DNA of 64,000 nucleotides from Symsagittifera roscoffensis (GCF_963678635.1 NC_087070.1:15937840-16001839); one strand, 5' to 3'; numbered from the stretch's first letter, positions 31,701-46,700 are shown. The notes: generated by a model from the sequence alone, not told the origin. Made by a program: numbers and translations.

Positions 31701-34700
31701 GAGCTCATCAAATACCAGGTGGGAATCAAACAATTTCATCCATTTGTAACTGCCCATTAAATTGTCTGCTAGGATGGTTTCCGTAATCTTACTAATTCGC
31801 TGCATCAGCATTTTTGAAGCCAATTATATAGCAATCGAAGTTTAATCAGCTTCAATGCCATGCTTTTGAGGTAGCTAATGCTCGTACTTTTTCATTTCAG
31901 TTACTTCGTAGTTCAGACTCTTATATAGGTCATGAACTTTTTACGTCCTTTTTTGATCTTTCGCAGCTTAACTATTTGATCTTTTTAACTTGAGTTCATT
32001 TCCTTTGTTAATAGGAATGCAAACTCCACTATCGAACAGGAAAATTGAAACAGTCAAGAAAAACGTGATCGACTTCTAATTTCGAAAGTGGATTTTAGTT
32101 TTCAGATTTCCCAGCGGAATAAAAACTTTATGATCTGATCCAGTTTTATCAAATGAGGTTAATTTCATCAATTCGTCAAAAAAGTGCCAGTCATAAATTG
32201 TTTTTGAAGTTTAAAGAGCCGTATGTTTTTTGTTTGAAATACGAAAGCTGAAGTTTTTCAAAAAAAAATTCTATTTTTTTTCGGTTAATTGCGTTCATTG
32301 ACTTTTTTTAATTTGTCTGTTGGCTGAATTTTTCTGTTTCTTTGCGTTCATTGGGTCTTTATCAACTGCCTGTTGGCTATCTTCGTAATCTTACCAATTC
32401 GCTGCATCAGCATCTATTGAAGCAATTTACGATATAGCAATCAGTGTTAATCGTTTTCAATGCCTTGCATTGGTGGTAGCGAATGCTATTACATTTTCAC
32501 ATCAGTTTTTTGGTCATGTTATCTATTCGCTGTATCAGCATCCAATTAATCAATTTACGATGTAACAAGTGAAGTTAAATCAGCTTCAATACATTTTATA
32601 GCCTTTTTTTTTCCGTTATCCTACCAATTCAATGTATCAGCAGCGAATAAAGGGAACTTACAATATAAGTTGAAATTTAAGCTGTTTCAATGGCTCGCAT
32701 TGGAGTTAGCGAGGTTTTTTTTGACTAGCATTGTTTTTTATTGCGCTTGCGTTATCAAATCGGAATATAGACTTTTTCGGGTTAACAACTAGTTAACAAA
32801 ATCAGCTGAAATACTTATGATGCTGCTATGCAGATGACATGCTCTATTTCTTGAAAAGACAAATTTAATTCCTGGGTGGTTACTTGTTACTGCTGGTATA
32901 TGATAAAACTAGAACTCAAACCATTGTGTGTATAATTAAAGAGTTTCGATATTAATTTTCTGCGAATGTTTTTTCGATTTCATGGTTGACGGCTTAAGCT
33001 CTGCCGGTTTAGATTTGAAATTCCAAAATCCACTTTGCACAAGGTATTTATATAACTATCGTAGATCCAATGAGGGCGGTACATGCAATTTTTTTCTATT
33101 ATGATTTTTTGAGGAAAATTTTCGCTGAGTTCCATATAATCGACTGTCGACTTTATTTCAGTAGGCTTATTTACCGAATTTTTTTCTTTAAATTTCAGAC
33201 AGTGTTCATGAAATAGAGCATGTCATCTGCATAGCAGCGAATGTTAGGAAAATTGAAACAGTCAAGAAAAACGTGATCGATTCTAATTTCGAAAGTGGAT
33301 TTTAGTTTTCAGATTTCCCAGCGGAATAAAAACTTTATGATCTGATCCAGTTTTATCAAATGAGGTTAATTTTATCAATTCATCAAAAAAGTGCTAGTCA
33401 TAAATTGTTCTTGAAGTTTAAAGAGCCGTAAGTCCATATGGTTTTTGTTTGAAATACGAAAGCTGAAGTTTTTGAAAATGAAATTCTATTTTTTTTGGTT
33501 GTTTGCGTTCATTGACTTTTTTAAATTTGTCTGTTGGCTAAAATTTTCTGTTTCCTTTTCTTTCATTGAGCCGTTTTCAACTGTCTGTTGGCTATCTTCG
33601 TAATCTCACCAATTCGCTGCATAAGCATCTATTGAAGCAATTTACGACATAGCAATCAGTGTTTTCAATGCCTTGCATTGGTGGTAGCGAATGCTATTAC
33701 ATTTTCACATCAGTTTTGTTGGTAATGTTATCTTTTTGCTGTATCAGCATCCAATTAATCAATTTACGATGGAACAAGTGAAGTTAAATCAGCTTCAATA
33801 CATTTGATAGCCTTTTTTTTTCGTTATCCTACCAATTCAATGTATCAGCAGCGAATAAAGGGAACTTACGATATAAGTTGAAATTTAAGCTGTTTCAATG
33901 GCTCGCATTGGAGTTAGCGAGTTTTTTTTTACTAGCATCGTTTTTTTATTACGCTTGCGTTATCAAATCGGAATATAGACTTTTTCGGGTTAACAACTAG
34001 TTAACAAAATCAGCTGAAATACTTATGATGCTGCTATGCAGATGACATGCTCTATTTTTTGAAAAGACAAATTTAATTCCTGGGTGGTTACTTGTTACTG
34101 CTGGTATATGATAAAACTAGAACTCAAACCATTGTTTGTATAAATATAGAGTTTCGATATTAATTTTCTGCGAATGTTTTTTCGGCTTCATGGTTGAAGG
34201 CTTAAGCTCTGCCGATTTAGTTTTGAAATTCCACTTTGCACAAGGTATTTATATAACTATTGTAGATCCAATGAGGGCGGTACATGCAATTTTTTTCTAT
34301 TATGATTTTTTGAGGAAAATTTTCGCTGAGTTTCATATAATCGACTGTCGGCTTTATTTCAGTAGGCTTATTTACCGAATTTTTTTCTTTAAATTTCAGA
34401 CAGTGTTCATGAAATAGAGCATGTCATCTGCATAGCAGTGAATGTCGAAAATTGAAACAGTCAAGAAAAACGTGATCGATTCTAATTTCGAAAGTGGATT
34501 TTAGTTTTCAGATTTCCCAGCGGAATAAAAACTTTCTGATCTGATCCAGTTTTATCAATTGAGGTTAATTTCATCAATTCATCAAAAAAGTGCTAGTCAT
34601 AAATTGTTCTTGAAATTTAAAGAGCCATAAGTCCATATGGTTTTGTTTGAAATACGAAAGCTGAAGTTTTTTCAAAAAAATTCTATTTTTTTTGGTTGTT

Positions 34701-37700
34701 TGCGTTAATTGACTTTTTTTAATTTGTCTGTTGGCTAAATGTTTCTGTTTCCTGGCGTTCATTGAGTCTTTTTCAGGTGTCTGTTGGCTATCTTCGTAAT
34801 CTTACCAATTCGCTGCATAAGCATGTATTGGAGCAATTTACGATATAGCAATCGGTGTTAATCGTTTTCAATGCCTTGCATTGGTGGTAGCGAATGCTAT
34901 TACATTTTCACATCAGTTTTGTTGGTAATGTTATCTTTTTGCTGTATCAGCATCCAATTAATCAATTTACGATGGAACAAGTGAAGTTAAATCAGCTTCA
35001 ATACATTTGATAGCCTTTTTTTTTCGTTATCCTACCAATTCAATGTATCAGCAGCGAATAAAGGGAACTTACGATATAAGTTGAAATTTAAGCTGTTTCA
35101 ATGGCTCGCATTGGAGTTAGCGAGTTTTTTTTTACTAGCATCGTTTTTTTATTACGCTTGCGTTATCAAATCGGAATATAGACTTTTTCGGGTTAACAAC
35201 TAGTTAACAAAATCAGCTGAAATACTTATGATGCTGCTATGCAGATGACATGCTCTATTTTTTGAAAAGACAAATTTAATTCCTGGGTGGTTACTTGTTA
35301 CTGCTGGTATATGATAAAACTAGAACTCAAACCATTGTTTGTATAAATATAGAGTTTCGATATTAATTTTCTGCGAATGTTTTTTCGGCTTCATGGTTGA
35401 CGGCTTAAGCTCTGCCGATTTAGTTTTGAAATTCCAAAGTCCACTTTGCACAAGGTATTTATATAACTATCGTAGATCCAATGAGGGCGGTACATGCAAT
35501 TTTTTTCTATTATGATTTTTTGAGGAAAATTTTCGCTGAGTTTCATATAATCGATTGTCGGCTTTATTTCAGTAGGCTTATTTACCGATTTTTTTTCTTT
35601 AAATTTCAGACAGTGTTCATGAAATAGAGCATGTCATCTGCATAGCAGCGAATGTCGTGATCAAGAAAAACGTGATCGATTATAATTTCGAAAGTGGATT
35701 TTAGTTTTCAGATTTCCCAGCGGAATAAAAACTTTATGATCTGATCCAGTTTTATCAAATGAGGTTAGTTTCATCAATTTATCAAAAAAGTGCTAGTCAT
35801 AAATTGTTCTTGAAGTTTAAAGAGCCGTAAGTCCATATGGTTTTTGTTTGAAATACGAAAGCTGAAGTTTTTCAAAAAAAAATCTATTTTTTTTCGGTTT
35901 ATTGCGTTCATTGACTTTTTTTTAATTTGTCTGTTGGCTAAAATTTTCTGTTTCCTTGCGTTCATTGAGCCTTTTTCAACTGTCTGTTGGCTATCTTCGT
36001 AATCTCACCGATTCGCTGCGTAAGCATCTATTGAAGCAATTTACGATATAGCAATCGGTGTTAATCATTTTCAATGCCTTGCATTGGTGGTAGCGAATGC
36101 TATTACATTTTCACATCAGTTTTTTGGTCATGTTTTCTATTCGCTGTATCAGCATCCAATTAATCAATTTACGATCGAACAAGTGAAGTTAAATCAGCTT
36201 CAATACATTTTATAGCCTTTTTTTCGTTATCCTACCAATTCAATGTATCAGCAGCGAATAAAGGGAACTTACGATATAATTTGAAGTTTAAGCTGTTTCA
36301 ATGGCTCGCATTGGAGTTAGCGAGTGTTTTTTGACGAGCATTGTTTTTTTATAACGCTTGCGTTATCAAATCGTAAAATAGACTTTTTTGGGTTAACAAC
36401 TAGTTTAACAAAATCAGCTGAAATACTTATGATGCTGCTATGCAGATGACATGCTCTATTTCATGAAAAGACAATTTTAATTCCTGGGTGGGTACTTGTT
36501 ACTGCTGGTATATGATAAAACTAGAACTCAAACCCTTGTGTGTATAATTATAGAGTTTCGATACTAATTTTCTGCGAATGTTTTTTCGGCTTCATGGTTG
36601 ACGGCTTAAGCTCTGCCGGTTTAGGTTTGAAATTCCGAAGTCCACTTTGCACAAGGTGTTTATATAACTATCGTAGATCCAATGAGGGCGGTACAAGCAT
36701 TTTTTTCTAATATGATTTTTTGAGGAAAATTTTGGCTGAGTTTCATATAATCGACTGTCGGCTTTATTTCAGTAGGCTTATTTACCGAATTTTTTTCTTT
36801 AAATTTCAGGCAGTGTTTTCGATATTGATCAGACTCTTTCATCATTTTTTGAATGCCCATAGTCAACCCCACTAAGGCCTCTTGTGAAATCTTTAATAGA
36901 TTTCAACTAATTTTGAAAAACAGATCTTGTTCGAAGTTCTGTTTGCATCATGTTGCTTTCATCCTATAATTGTGGTTTCTCAAGTGGTGCAAAGCTCAGC
37001 TTCGTCTCTGCGAAATTTATCAGTTAATTAAACTGATAAAAATGATAAATAGATAAGATTGATAAGCTTCGAGAGATTGATTATCTAAGTTTGCCTGCAG
37101 AACTGTTGACCCTTGTGATAAGCAAGTGTATTGCAATCGAGTACTAGACTTTTTTCCCGTAAACATTTATCCACAGGATCACTTCTAGAGGATCTTCACG
37201 TCTAGTTTTAAATATTATTTTAATTTTGTGGTACTAATTTTTATCAACCTAATCTGTAAAGCATGGATTTAATTTTGATTGTATTTGCTTACTATATTTG
37301 AAAATTCTATAATTTGTTATTTTACCACATCTGATTTTGAATAACTTCGACTTATTTTTCAACTAAATGGTTTCAGCTGATGTTGCATCGGCTTAGCCCA
37401 CTTATATTTTGTATTTTCGTCGACAAAATCAGGTATTATGAAAATTAATGGGATGGGGTTTTTTGTTTTTACTTTTTTGAGACGCTTTCGATTTTTTTTC
37501 ACATTTCAACCAAAAATTTTAGTTCATTAGAAACTACTCTACCGAAATTCGAAGAAAGCGTATCAATGAAAAGAGCGTCTACTCTCCTGTGTGCTAGCAT
37601 AATCCAAGTGTCTGGTTGTACTTTATCCTACTGTCTACAGCCTTCGAAAATGTCTGGGGGGAATGTTTGACCCATATTTTTGGATTTTTTTTTGCTTTTC

Positions 37701-40700
37701 TCAAAAAATACTCTCAAAAATTTTTTTGGGTTCAATCGATAGAACGCGTTATAGGAAGCTTACCTGCATAGCGGCTACGCCCAAATTTTTCTTCTAAAAG
37801 TTTTGGCTCTCGGAAAAATCAATAATTGGTTTTTGTACCGTCTTTTGAAGCTATGATATTTTTCGAAAACGAAACTCTCAAATCTTGAGTTTTTGCGTTC
37901 AATCTTATTAACAGATTGTGTGAATCTTTTCTGCTCAAGCGGCTACGCCCAAATATTTTTATACAATAAGGTATGATTCGCAGAACAGTCAAATTTCGTG
38001 ATTTTTTGATTATTTTTTGTCTTGAAAACTACCCCGCCAATTTTTAGGTTAAGTTTTCAAGTTCAAACGCGAAACCCGGTTTTTTCCACAGGATCACTTC
38101 TAGAGGTTCTGCACTTCTAGTTTTAAATATCTTTTTTATTATTTGGTTCTAATTTTTATCAACCTAATTTGTAAAGCATGGATTTTGTTTTGATTGTATT
38201 GTTTAAGCGGCCACGACCCGACCTTCACATTGTAGAAAAAAAAGTGATAGATTTAAGAAAGTGTTTGAACTTCTGACCGTTTTTTAGGAAATTTTTTATT
38301 TTCGTCGAAACTATTCTATCAAATTTGAGATAAAGGGTTCAATCGAGAGAACTGGTTGCGAGAAATTTTCCTACAGAAGCGGCGACTCCGTTTTTATGAG
38401 GAATATTTTATGTATTTGGGAAAATAGCAATTTCTTCAAAAAATTTTAATTCTTATTTATTTTAGTAGAGAAGCAACTAAGGTTTCGGGCAAAGTCCAGT
38501 TTTTTAAATAATAAATTTCATCCAGCATGAATAAAACAAATTCCAAAAATCTCAAACAGCTACCTCTAAGTTTTACTTGGCCCCTAGTCTTCTTGTATTG
38601 AGTAAACGAACGTTTTGGTTTCTTTAGTTTTTTTCTTCAACATTTTTTTCCACTTAATTTGTGTTGTTATTTTTGTTGTATCGCAAGTGGTGCGAAGCTC
38701 TGCTTCGCCTCTGTGTTTTATTAGTTCAGTTAGCTAGTTCTCTTGGGTTCATTAAAAATTCTAACTGCTTTTTGGCTACGTTTTAGTTTGTGCGTATGTT
38801 CCAAATGTCGTTTCATCAAAATGGAAATAATTTTGTGAGCGCTTCTCGAATTTGATATAATATTTAAGCTTGCGATGAGTGAGAGCTATTAAATTTGCGC
38901 CCAGATTTATGAAAACGTTGCGCGAAATAGGACTCCACCAGGCTGGGGCGGAAATTCGAAATTTTAAAACGTATCAGTAACTTTTGTAGTATGCTTGCTA
39001 ATGTTGGTTTGATGATTCTTAATGCTCAACTTTTATTACTTTCGCTTGAGTGTGTTAAGGTGTGTTGCTGCTCCGCATATATATGCAGACTGTTAGCCAA
39101 GAAAAGTAAGATTGTTTTGTGATTCAATTAAGCGTGGTCGGTCGATTTTAAAAGCAAACTGAGTTTGAAACACCTCATGAATGTAAGCTCAGTTGATTCT
39201 ATTTTGTAGAAGAGGGGTATGCTTTTTATGTATCGCGTGCTATAACATGCAGCAATATGAATATGTTATGTTGTAGTTTCCAATGCCTTGATCTTAGAGT
39301 GAATCTGGGATCAACTAAAAAGTTGTTAATCGATTCAACTAACTATCATCGTTTGATGCTTTGATTGTGACGGAGTTTCCTTTGTATTTGAAACATTTTA
39401 AAGAAAACTTATAAAATTTAAATTGAAGCTAGCTGAGAGTAATAATGACCGGTTTCTAAAAAACGAATCGATAGAAGTAACGCCTCTGTTATCTTCTGTT
39501 TAATCCTTGGTAACGCTGGTTTGATCCTGCCGCAATGCCAAGACGACGGTAATGCAATCGGCTTTTTGCTTTAAAAACCGCTCTACTCAGACAACTGCTA
39601 AATTTAAGTATTTACTAAGGTCGATGAACGTAGTGATTATTTTTTCCCGGGAAAAGTCTTAGAATTTGTTCACACTTCGTTTCAGTCCACACATTGTTCA
39701 CACATTTTGTTGGTCTCTGGTTCTGTAAAGTTATTTAAATATACAGTAAAAATTGGAAAAAAACGTCTTTCAGAAATTTTTGTAGTAATGGTTTTACATT
39801 TAAGAGTAATGAATGTAGTGAAGACTCTTATATAGGTCTTGCTGATTTTTTTCTTGCTGACTATAGGTCTTGCTGACTTCAAGAAAAAGTCTTAAAGTTT
39901 GTTCACGCTCAATTTTGATTTTTCGCAGTTTGACTTGTGGTTTCGTTTTAATTTCAGTGCATTTCTATTGTTAAAAGGAAGGCAAACTCTACTATCGAAC
40001 GGCAAAATTGTTAAGGTCACGAAAAACGAGATCGACTTCTAATTTCGAAAATGGAGATTAATTATCAGATTTCCCAGCGAAATAAAAGTTTTAATTATTG
40101 ATCCAGTTTTCTCAAATTGGGTTAATTGTAACGAAAAGTGTACATCATAAATTGTTCTACAAATTCGAAGAGCTTTCGGGGCTGCTATTTTTTCCTTGAA
40201 TTACAAAAATTGAGTTAAAAAAAACAAGTCAGTATTTTTATCTGTTAACTTGCTTGCATTGACTCTATTCCACTGTCTGTTGGCTATGATTTGACGCGGT
40301 TTTTACATGCACAACTGAGTAAAAAATTTAATTCAGATGTCTAAGTAAGCAGTTTTACAAGGTTAATTAACAGGTTTCAGATTCGTTGAACAAAAAGGAT
40401 ACTGTCTACATTTTATCTTTTTATAATTACATCTGTTTTTTTTTGCTAGGAGGAGATGGAAAGGAAGCTAATGGAGGAAGAGGAAAGGAAACTAGCTTTA
40501 GAACAGCAGGCGTCCCAGTTTGCGGACGAGAACAGGAAGCTGCAGGTGCAAGCGCAACTGGCAGAACAGCTGAGGAAGCAACAGCTGGAAGACGCTCAGG
40601 CCAACCAGCAACAGTTTAACTACTCAAGGCCAACGTCAACTGTCAGCAACTCAGGCTAGTGCACCTCCCCTGCCCTTATTCATATTTGTTCATTTTTTGT

Positions 40701-43700
40701 TCAACCAATTTTTTTCTTTCACTTGGTTGACTGTGACAGACAGGTTATTGAAGATCAGCGATCTTGTATCCTGTCTACTCCGAGCCTAATACATTATTTA
40801 TAGTTGCGATAAGCAAAGTTTTTTCGTTACAACCTTTGTTTAGAGAATGGCTAAAATAAGAAATTTCACATTTACTGAGGTGCGCTCATGGATAGTACTG
40901 CCTTTGTAAGTGAAACATGCCAGTTGTTTTGATATATACGTAAGCATTTTTGAAATTTGAGCCTTATTCTTTGCCAAAAATGTTTGTTAGATTTTCGGCT
41001 TTTTGCTTGTCGGTTTAATTCTCGGCTTTTATATGTTTCTATGGCCCATTACGGGTTACATTATCTGAGATTCTCGAAAGCTCAAAATTAATGTCACAGA
41101 CTGTTGAAAAATTAAACCTGGAAAGCTCTCGTTTCTTTTGTAACTTTGGTCTAAACCTTTGCTACTACTCGTTGACCGATATGGTCTATTTATCAATACA
41201 CACTTTGTACAAGTAATTGATTTTTTCCATTGCTTTCTAGTCCATACTGTTTGGAACGGTAGCTGTTTTAAATGATAGACTGAAATTTGGCACACCGGAT
41301 ATGCTATTAAATCAGAAAGTCTACTTTTATCATCAATTTTTTTTATTGTTTTTGCTCAAAATTTCGAGTATAGCTTTGAAGTGACAACTTAAGTTGTTGT
41401 TTATCGCTATTTTTTCTTGTACGCTTGTTTGTTTTCCTTTCGTCTTGCATCATCTAGTTACAAAATCCAATATTAAAATTTAAGGAACGTAGTTTAGACT
41501 CTTATATAGTTCGTGATGATTTAATGTTTTTTTTTATAGGAAAAGTCATTAAATTTGTTCACGCTCAAATTTGATTTTTGGCGGTTTGAGTTTTTCTGTT
41601 TACGAAGGCAAGGCAAAGTTAAAAGGAAGGCAAAGTTTGTTTGTTTTAAGTTACTGTAAATGGTAGATTGAGGACAAGAGCCAGAAAATTTTTTTGCTTA
41701 AGGGGTTAGTAAATGCGATTTACTTTAAATTAATTAAAAAGTGTTACTGGCCGTAGTGAAGGAGTTTTTCTCGAAAGTTCATCTTTCTTTTTTGGAAACT
41801 TGATTTCTTGAAATTATACTTGTAATCTTAGCGATTAAGTCTTATTGTTTTTTATAAACAGGAGTATGTGAACGCATTTTTAAATGCTCTACTGTGTGCT
41901 TTTTTTCCCATAACCAAATAAAAACCTAAGAGGTGTAATAAATACATGTGAGTCCATTGGTATTGTTTTAGAGTAACAATGATAAAAATGGATGTTAAAT
42001 CAACGCTTTTATGTTCGCTGAGTCTTTTTTTCAGTTCTATGTATTGCGTTTTTGGAACAGGTTGATAGCACAATGTTCCTAATCAGTCGTGCCCTTGTAC
42101 ACGGCCTCTAGTATATTTGTGATATATATCAATAGCGGATTTAGGGGTGACCGCGGGAATTCAACCCCTTGACCACCCAAAGAATCCCCACATTGGGTAT
42201 ATTTTTGGAGATCCATTTTTCGCTAAATTAACCTTTAATCTATCTAAAAGCGTCTCCAACGTCAATATATACTGAGTTTGAGGGTGAAGCGCGCCGAAAA
42301 ACACGATTTGTATATCAAAACATTTTTTTGCCCATTTTCAAATCTGCCCGTTTGTTTAGCCCATTTTTTTTTAAATTTGCCTGCGCCGCAAAACGTTTGC
42401 TCTCACAAAGAATAATCCACCCCCCCCCCCTCGAAAAAATTCTAGATCAGCTGATCTATACAATGGTTTTGAACAAGGGTTTGACACTAAAAGCCTCATT
42501 ACAAAAGCTATTAAGCTTGAGATTTGTCGTTCACAAGCGAAAAGTACCTAAAAGAAAGGTGGCATTAAATCATTTTTATGCTCGCTGCTTGTTTTGTAAA
42601 TTTCTATATATGAAAAATATTATTTATTTTCTGTTATTTGTAGGTGATGCAAACAACCATCATCAGGCGGAGGACCACATTGAGGATGAGAACGAAGTGG
42701 CAACTTTTTCTTCGGAGGGAGTGAGCAACATGGACTCAGAGCTCAACAGGGTTACCGCTGTCGCACAAGACAAGGTACGAAATATCATTTCTGCTTCAAA
42801 GTTAGTAACTGAATGTAACATAGACAAAAATATAAGCTCGCTATTCAAGAGTTTCTCATTTTGCCCTTGCGATTAGAAATGGTATTGCAATCGGGTACTA
42901 AGTTTTTTTCCGCGTAAATAACTTTGTTCAAAGGACCCATCTCTACTCCTGTGGTACCTTGCTTCATAATGAATTCAAGTTTATTAGTGTCTCCGGCACA
43001 CTTAGCCTGGAGGTAACGAATACACCTGGGACGGCTGAGCTCCGGGGTTTGAATCTGACCAGGACTTGTTTTTTTTTCAAACGGAAAGTATTAAATAAAA
43101 TTGTCGGTCTAATATTTTTTCATAGTTTTGCCAACTCGATATAGTATTTTTTGAAAAAATTTTTAATCGACTTAACTAGTTTCGTCTGATTTTATATCGA
43201 CTTAATGGCCTCTTACTGCGTCTTTTGATGTCCGAAAAAAGTTTTTGTTAGCGTGTGTATTCTGATGGGAAGGGGGACTTAAAAATTTGTTATTTGTTAA
43301 GAATTTTTTTCGGCATCAAGAGTTTCTGCTCAGGTATTTTTGATTTTGTTCCGATGCTAGTTTTGTATTCTATCGTCTGGGCATGTTTTTTTGAAAACTA
43401 TCGTCTTTCATTCTGTTAGATTTAGTTGTATGTATAGTTACGATTGCGATTAACAAGCTTAATCAAATCAGAATATAGACTTTTTACGGGTTAACAAACA
43501 AATTTAACAACATCACTGAATCATTTGTTCGGTTAGAAATTGTGCTGCATTGATAACTGCGGCAAGCTTGCTCAATTTCGTGAAAATTCAAAATTAACTA
43601 CTGGTTACGAAAATAGTAGACGGCTGAGGCCCTAGCTCGAAACAGGTCAGCACCTATTTTTTTAAGCCCAAATTATTCAGTACAAAAAAAATCATTGGCC

Positions 43701-46700
43701 TTATCAACTCATTTTGTCTTTCACGAGCAAAAAAAATTGTATGTGCGTGTGTGTTTTGAGGGTAAGAGGGACTTAAACCTTTTATTAAAGTTAAATTTTT
43801 TCCTGCTTTTCGGCTTATTTGGTTCCGGCCTTTATTATATAGGCTTAGTGGCCTCATATTGTTTCATTTGGCGACTAAATAAAATTTTGAGTGACTTATT
43901 AAGTTGTTAAAAGTCTTATGTCTTGTTGATTTTTTTTCGGGTTAAAGGATTTCTGCTTCGGCTTTGTTACCGCTTGGTAAATTTTCCTCCGATGCTTATT
44001 TCACATTCTATTTTCTTGGCATGGTTTTGTATCAAAACCAGCCTTTTTCATTTTGATAGATTAGTTATTTCGACCATTTCGGAAATTTTTTTGCCTCTGT
44101 TGCATAAAAGGTCGGTATTACTTTTTTGCTGATGTTTTTATGGCTGTCGATTAAGCTCTCGGTTTTTTTCCGAATTGTGTGAACCATTTTGCAGTCAGTA
44201 CATATATATTTTTCGTGGATACTATTTGGACAGTACATGTTTCTCTTCCATAATGACTTTCTGTGCATGTGCGTGTTTTTGGCTACTTAAAATTTTGACT
44301 CTTGTTTCCTCAAATTGGGTTAGTTAATCAAAAAGTGTCTATGATAGAAGATTAATGAATTTCAAATAGCTTTCAGGCGATACCTTTTTTCTTGAAAATA
44401 ATCTATCTTTAATATATTTAAATGCGACTGCCTATCTCTCTATGTGTAAGCTATGCCATATGTCTCATGCTTAAGCTTTGAGAAATGAACGAAGTTTTGC
44501 ACGTTTAAGCTATATCGTATATTGCAGTTCTTAAAGTATTCAGACCAAGGCAGGGCGAGGAGCAGCAGGGTAGGGTAGGGTGAGGAGCTGCAAGGCAGGT
44601 TAAGGCGAGAACCAACAAGGCAGGGCAGGGCGAGGAGCAGCAAGGCAGGGCAGGGCGAGGAGCAGCAAGGCAGGGCAGAGCGAGAAGCAGCAAGACAGGG
44701 CAGGGCGAGGAGTCGCCAGGCAGGATAGGGCAGCGCATGGCAGGGTTGAACAGCGCAAGGCAAGGGTACGCATGCGACAAGTGGCAAGGCGGGGTAGGGC
44801 TCAGTAGGGTCAGTGCTGGTTACGACAATGCCGGTTACAGCAGCGCAAGGCAGTGTGAGGAGGGGCAAGGCAGGGTGGTGCAGCGCAAGACGGCATGGTA
44901 CAGCCAGACAGGTCATGGCGAGGAGGTGCAAGGCACGGTAGGGTAGTGCTAGGCAGGGCATCCATCTATCAAGCCATCTCCCATCCCTTCATCTATCATC
45001 TAGCCACTCATTCATCCAGCCAACTACCTATACATCCATCAAACCGTTCGTTCATCCAGTCGTTTATCCAACCATCCATGTATTAAACCATCCATTCATC
45101 CATCCACCCATCTAACTAGCAATCCATTCAGCTGTCCATCGCCCATCAGTGCAACCAGCCTGCTTTCCATCAATCGCCCAGTCATCGGTTTTTCCAGCCA
45201 GCCATGCATCCATTCATCCTTCCATCCATCAAATCAGCCATCCATACATCAAAATATCATCTGTCCATGCAACTTCCAATCCATCGAGCCACTACACATC
45301 TAGCCACCCATCTTTCATCCATGCAACCAGCCATCCATCTATTCAATTATCCATCGATCCAACCAGTCATCCATCCGTTTCGCCAGCAAGCCATCGGTCC
45401 ATCCATCTACCCATCCATCGATCCAAGCATCAATTCAGTCTATTATGCATCCACCTTTCCGTCCACCCATCCATCGTTTTATCCAGCTATTGATAAGGCC
45501 ATCCCTCAATCTAGCCATCAATCCACCCATTTATCCAGCCAGCCATACATCCTTCCAGCCATCCATTCATCATTCAGGCGTCCAATCCATTATGGATATT
45601 TGCTGTCCTTTTTCAGAATCAGCTTTTGCTACAGAAGGCTGCTAACAGTTTTTAAAACAATCAGGTTTTTTTAATCAATGACACGGTCTGTTAGCTATAT
45701 TCGTTGCTTTCTGTGCTACTTGCTTAGCTACCGGTTACTTCTGTTTTTTGAATTGGGGTTCGTCTTAATAAAATGATTCGGAGCATTTTTCGTTCCTTTC
45801 AACTTCTACTGCCGATTTTTTGGTTTCTCTAAGTTTGACAGTCAGTCCAATCAAAAATATTACTGATTAAGACGCTTCTAAATCAAATTAGAATGCGGCT
45901 TATTGTCAAAGTACATTTCAATCAAAAAACCGTCTCGCATTCAATTAATCCAGCTGTTATGTTTAAGTGGCACCTAACAAAGCCGCTGGCCTTCTGATCT
46001 AAATCATCTGACATGGTGCTATTAAACTTAAAACTTGCTGGCATAAATTATCAATTTGCTCCAGTTATTTGATGAATATTGTATTATTTGTCTGATACAA
46101 AATTAGAAAATGAAATGAAATTGAAAAAATGTAGGTACTATTACTATTTGCATCTGTATTCAGTGACACTTTAATTTTTGTTTGGCTGATCGCGTGACAA
46201 GAATTTTTGATACTTGGTCTTTTTTACTTTGACGAAAGTCATTTTCAGTCACGCATCGTCGTATAGACGATGATTGTGTTGAACAGAATTTGACCAGAAT
46301 TGTATCGAAGGGATTTTATTGTCCATTTTAAAGTCAAATTGTGTATATTATTACAAAAACTAAGAAAAACATTTAAGAAGACCAAATAAGTAAGTTTAAG
46401 ATAATTCGGAACAGTTTTAGTGCAATTATGCAGTTATAGTCATAAAATATTTTTGAAATGAATGTAAATCAATTTTTTAGAACCATGTCGCCAAGTTGAC
46501 AGCCTTTTTTTAAATGTTGGCAAAATAAACGCTAGAGCTGTTTTTAGAAAGTAAATCTACGTTTGTTGTATTACTTAAAAATTCATATATGAATCAACAG
46601 TATTATAATGAATGCTTCTGAAGCATAATTCGGATTCAGATGCAAAAAAATGATGCAAGTTATTCCGAATAGAAATCCGTGATGTAGAATAATTAAAATG

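Noticed and set aside
32030-36820. CRISPR-like array
   Set aside because: Units are 1.2 kb and fully repeated without unique spacers; tandem repeat in an animal intron.
44440-44961. 173-codon minus-strand frame rich in Leu/Pro/Cys
   Set aside because: It is the C-rich strand of a purine-rich minisatellite, not a gene.
45149-45674. 114- and 156-codon + strand frames rich in His/Pro/Ser/Ile
   Set aside because: They run through degenerate CCAT repeats; artefactual.
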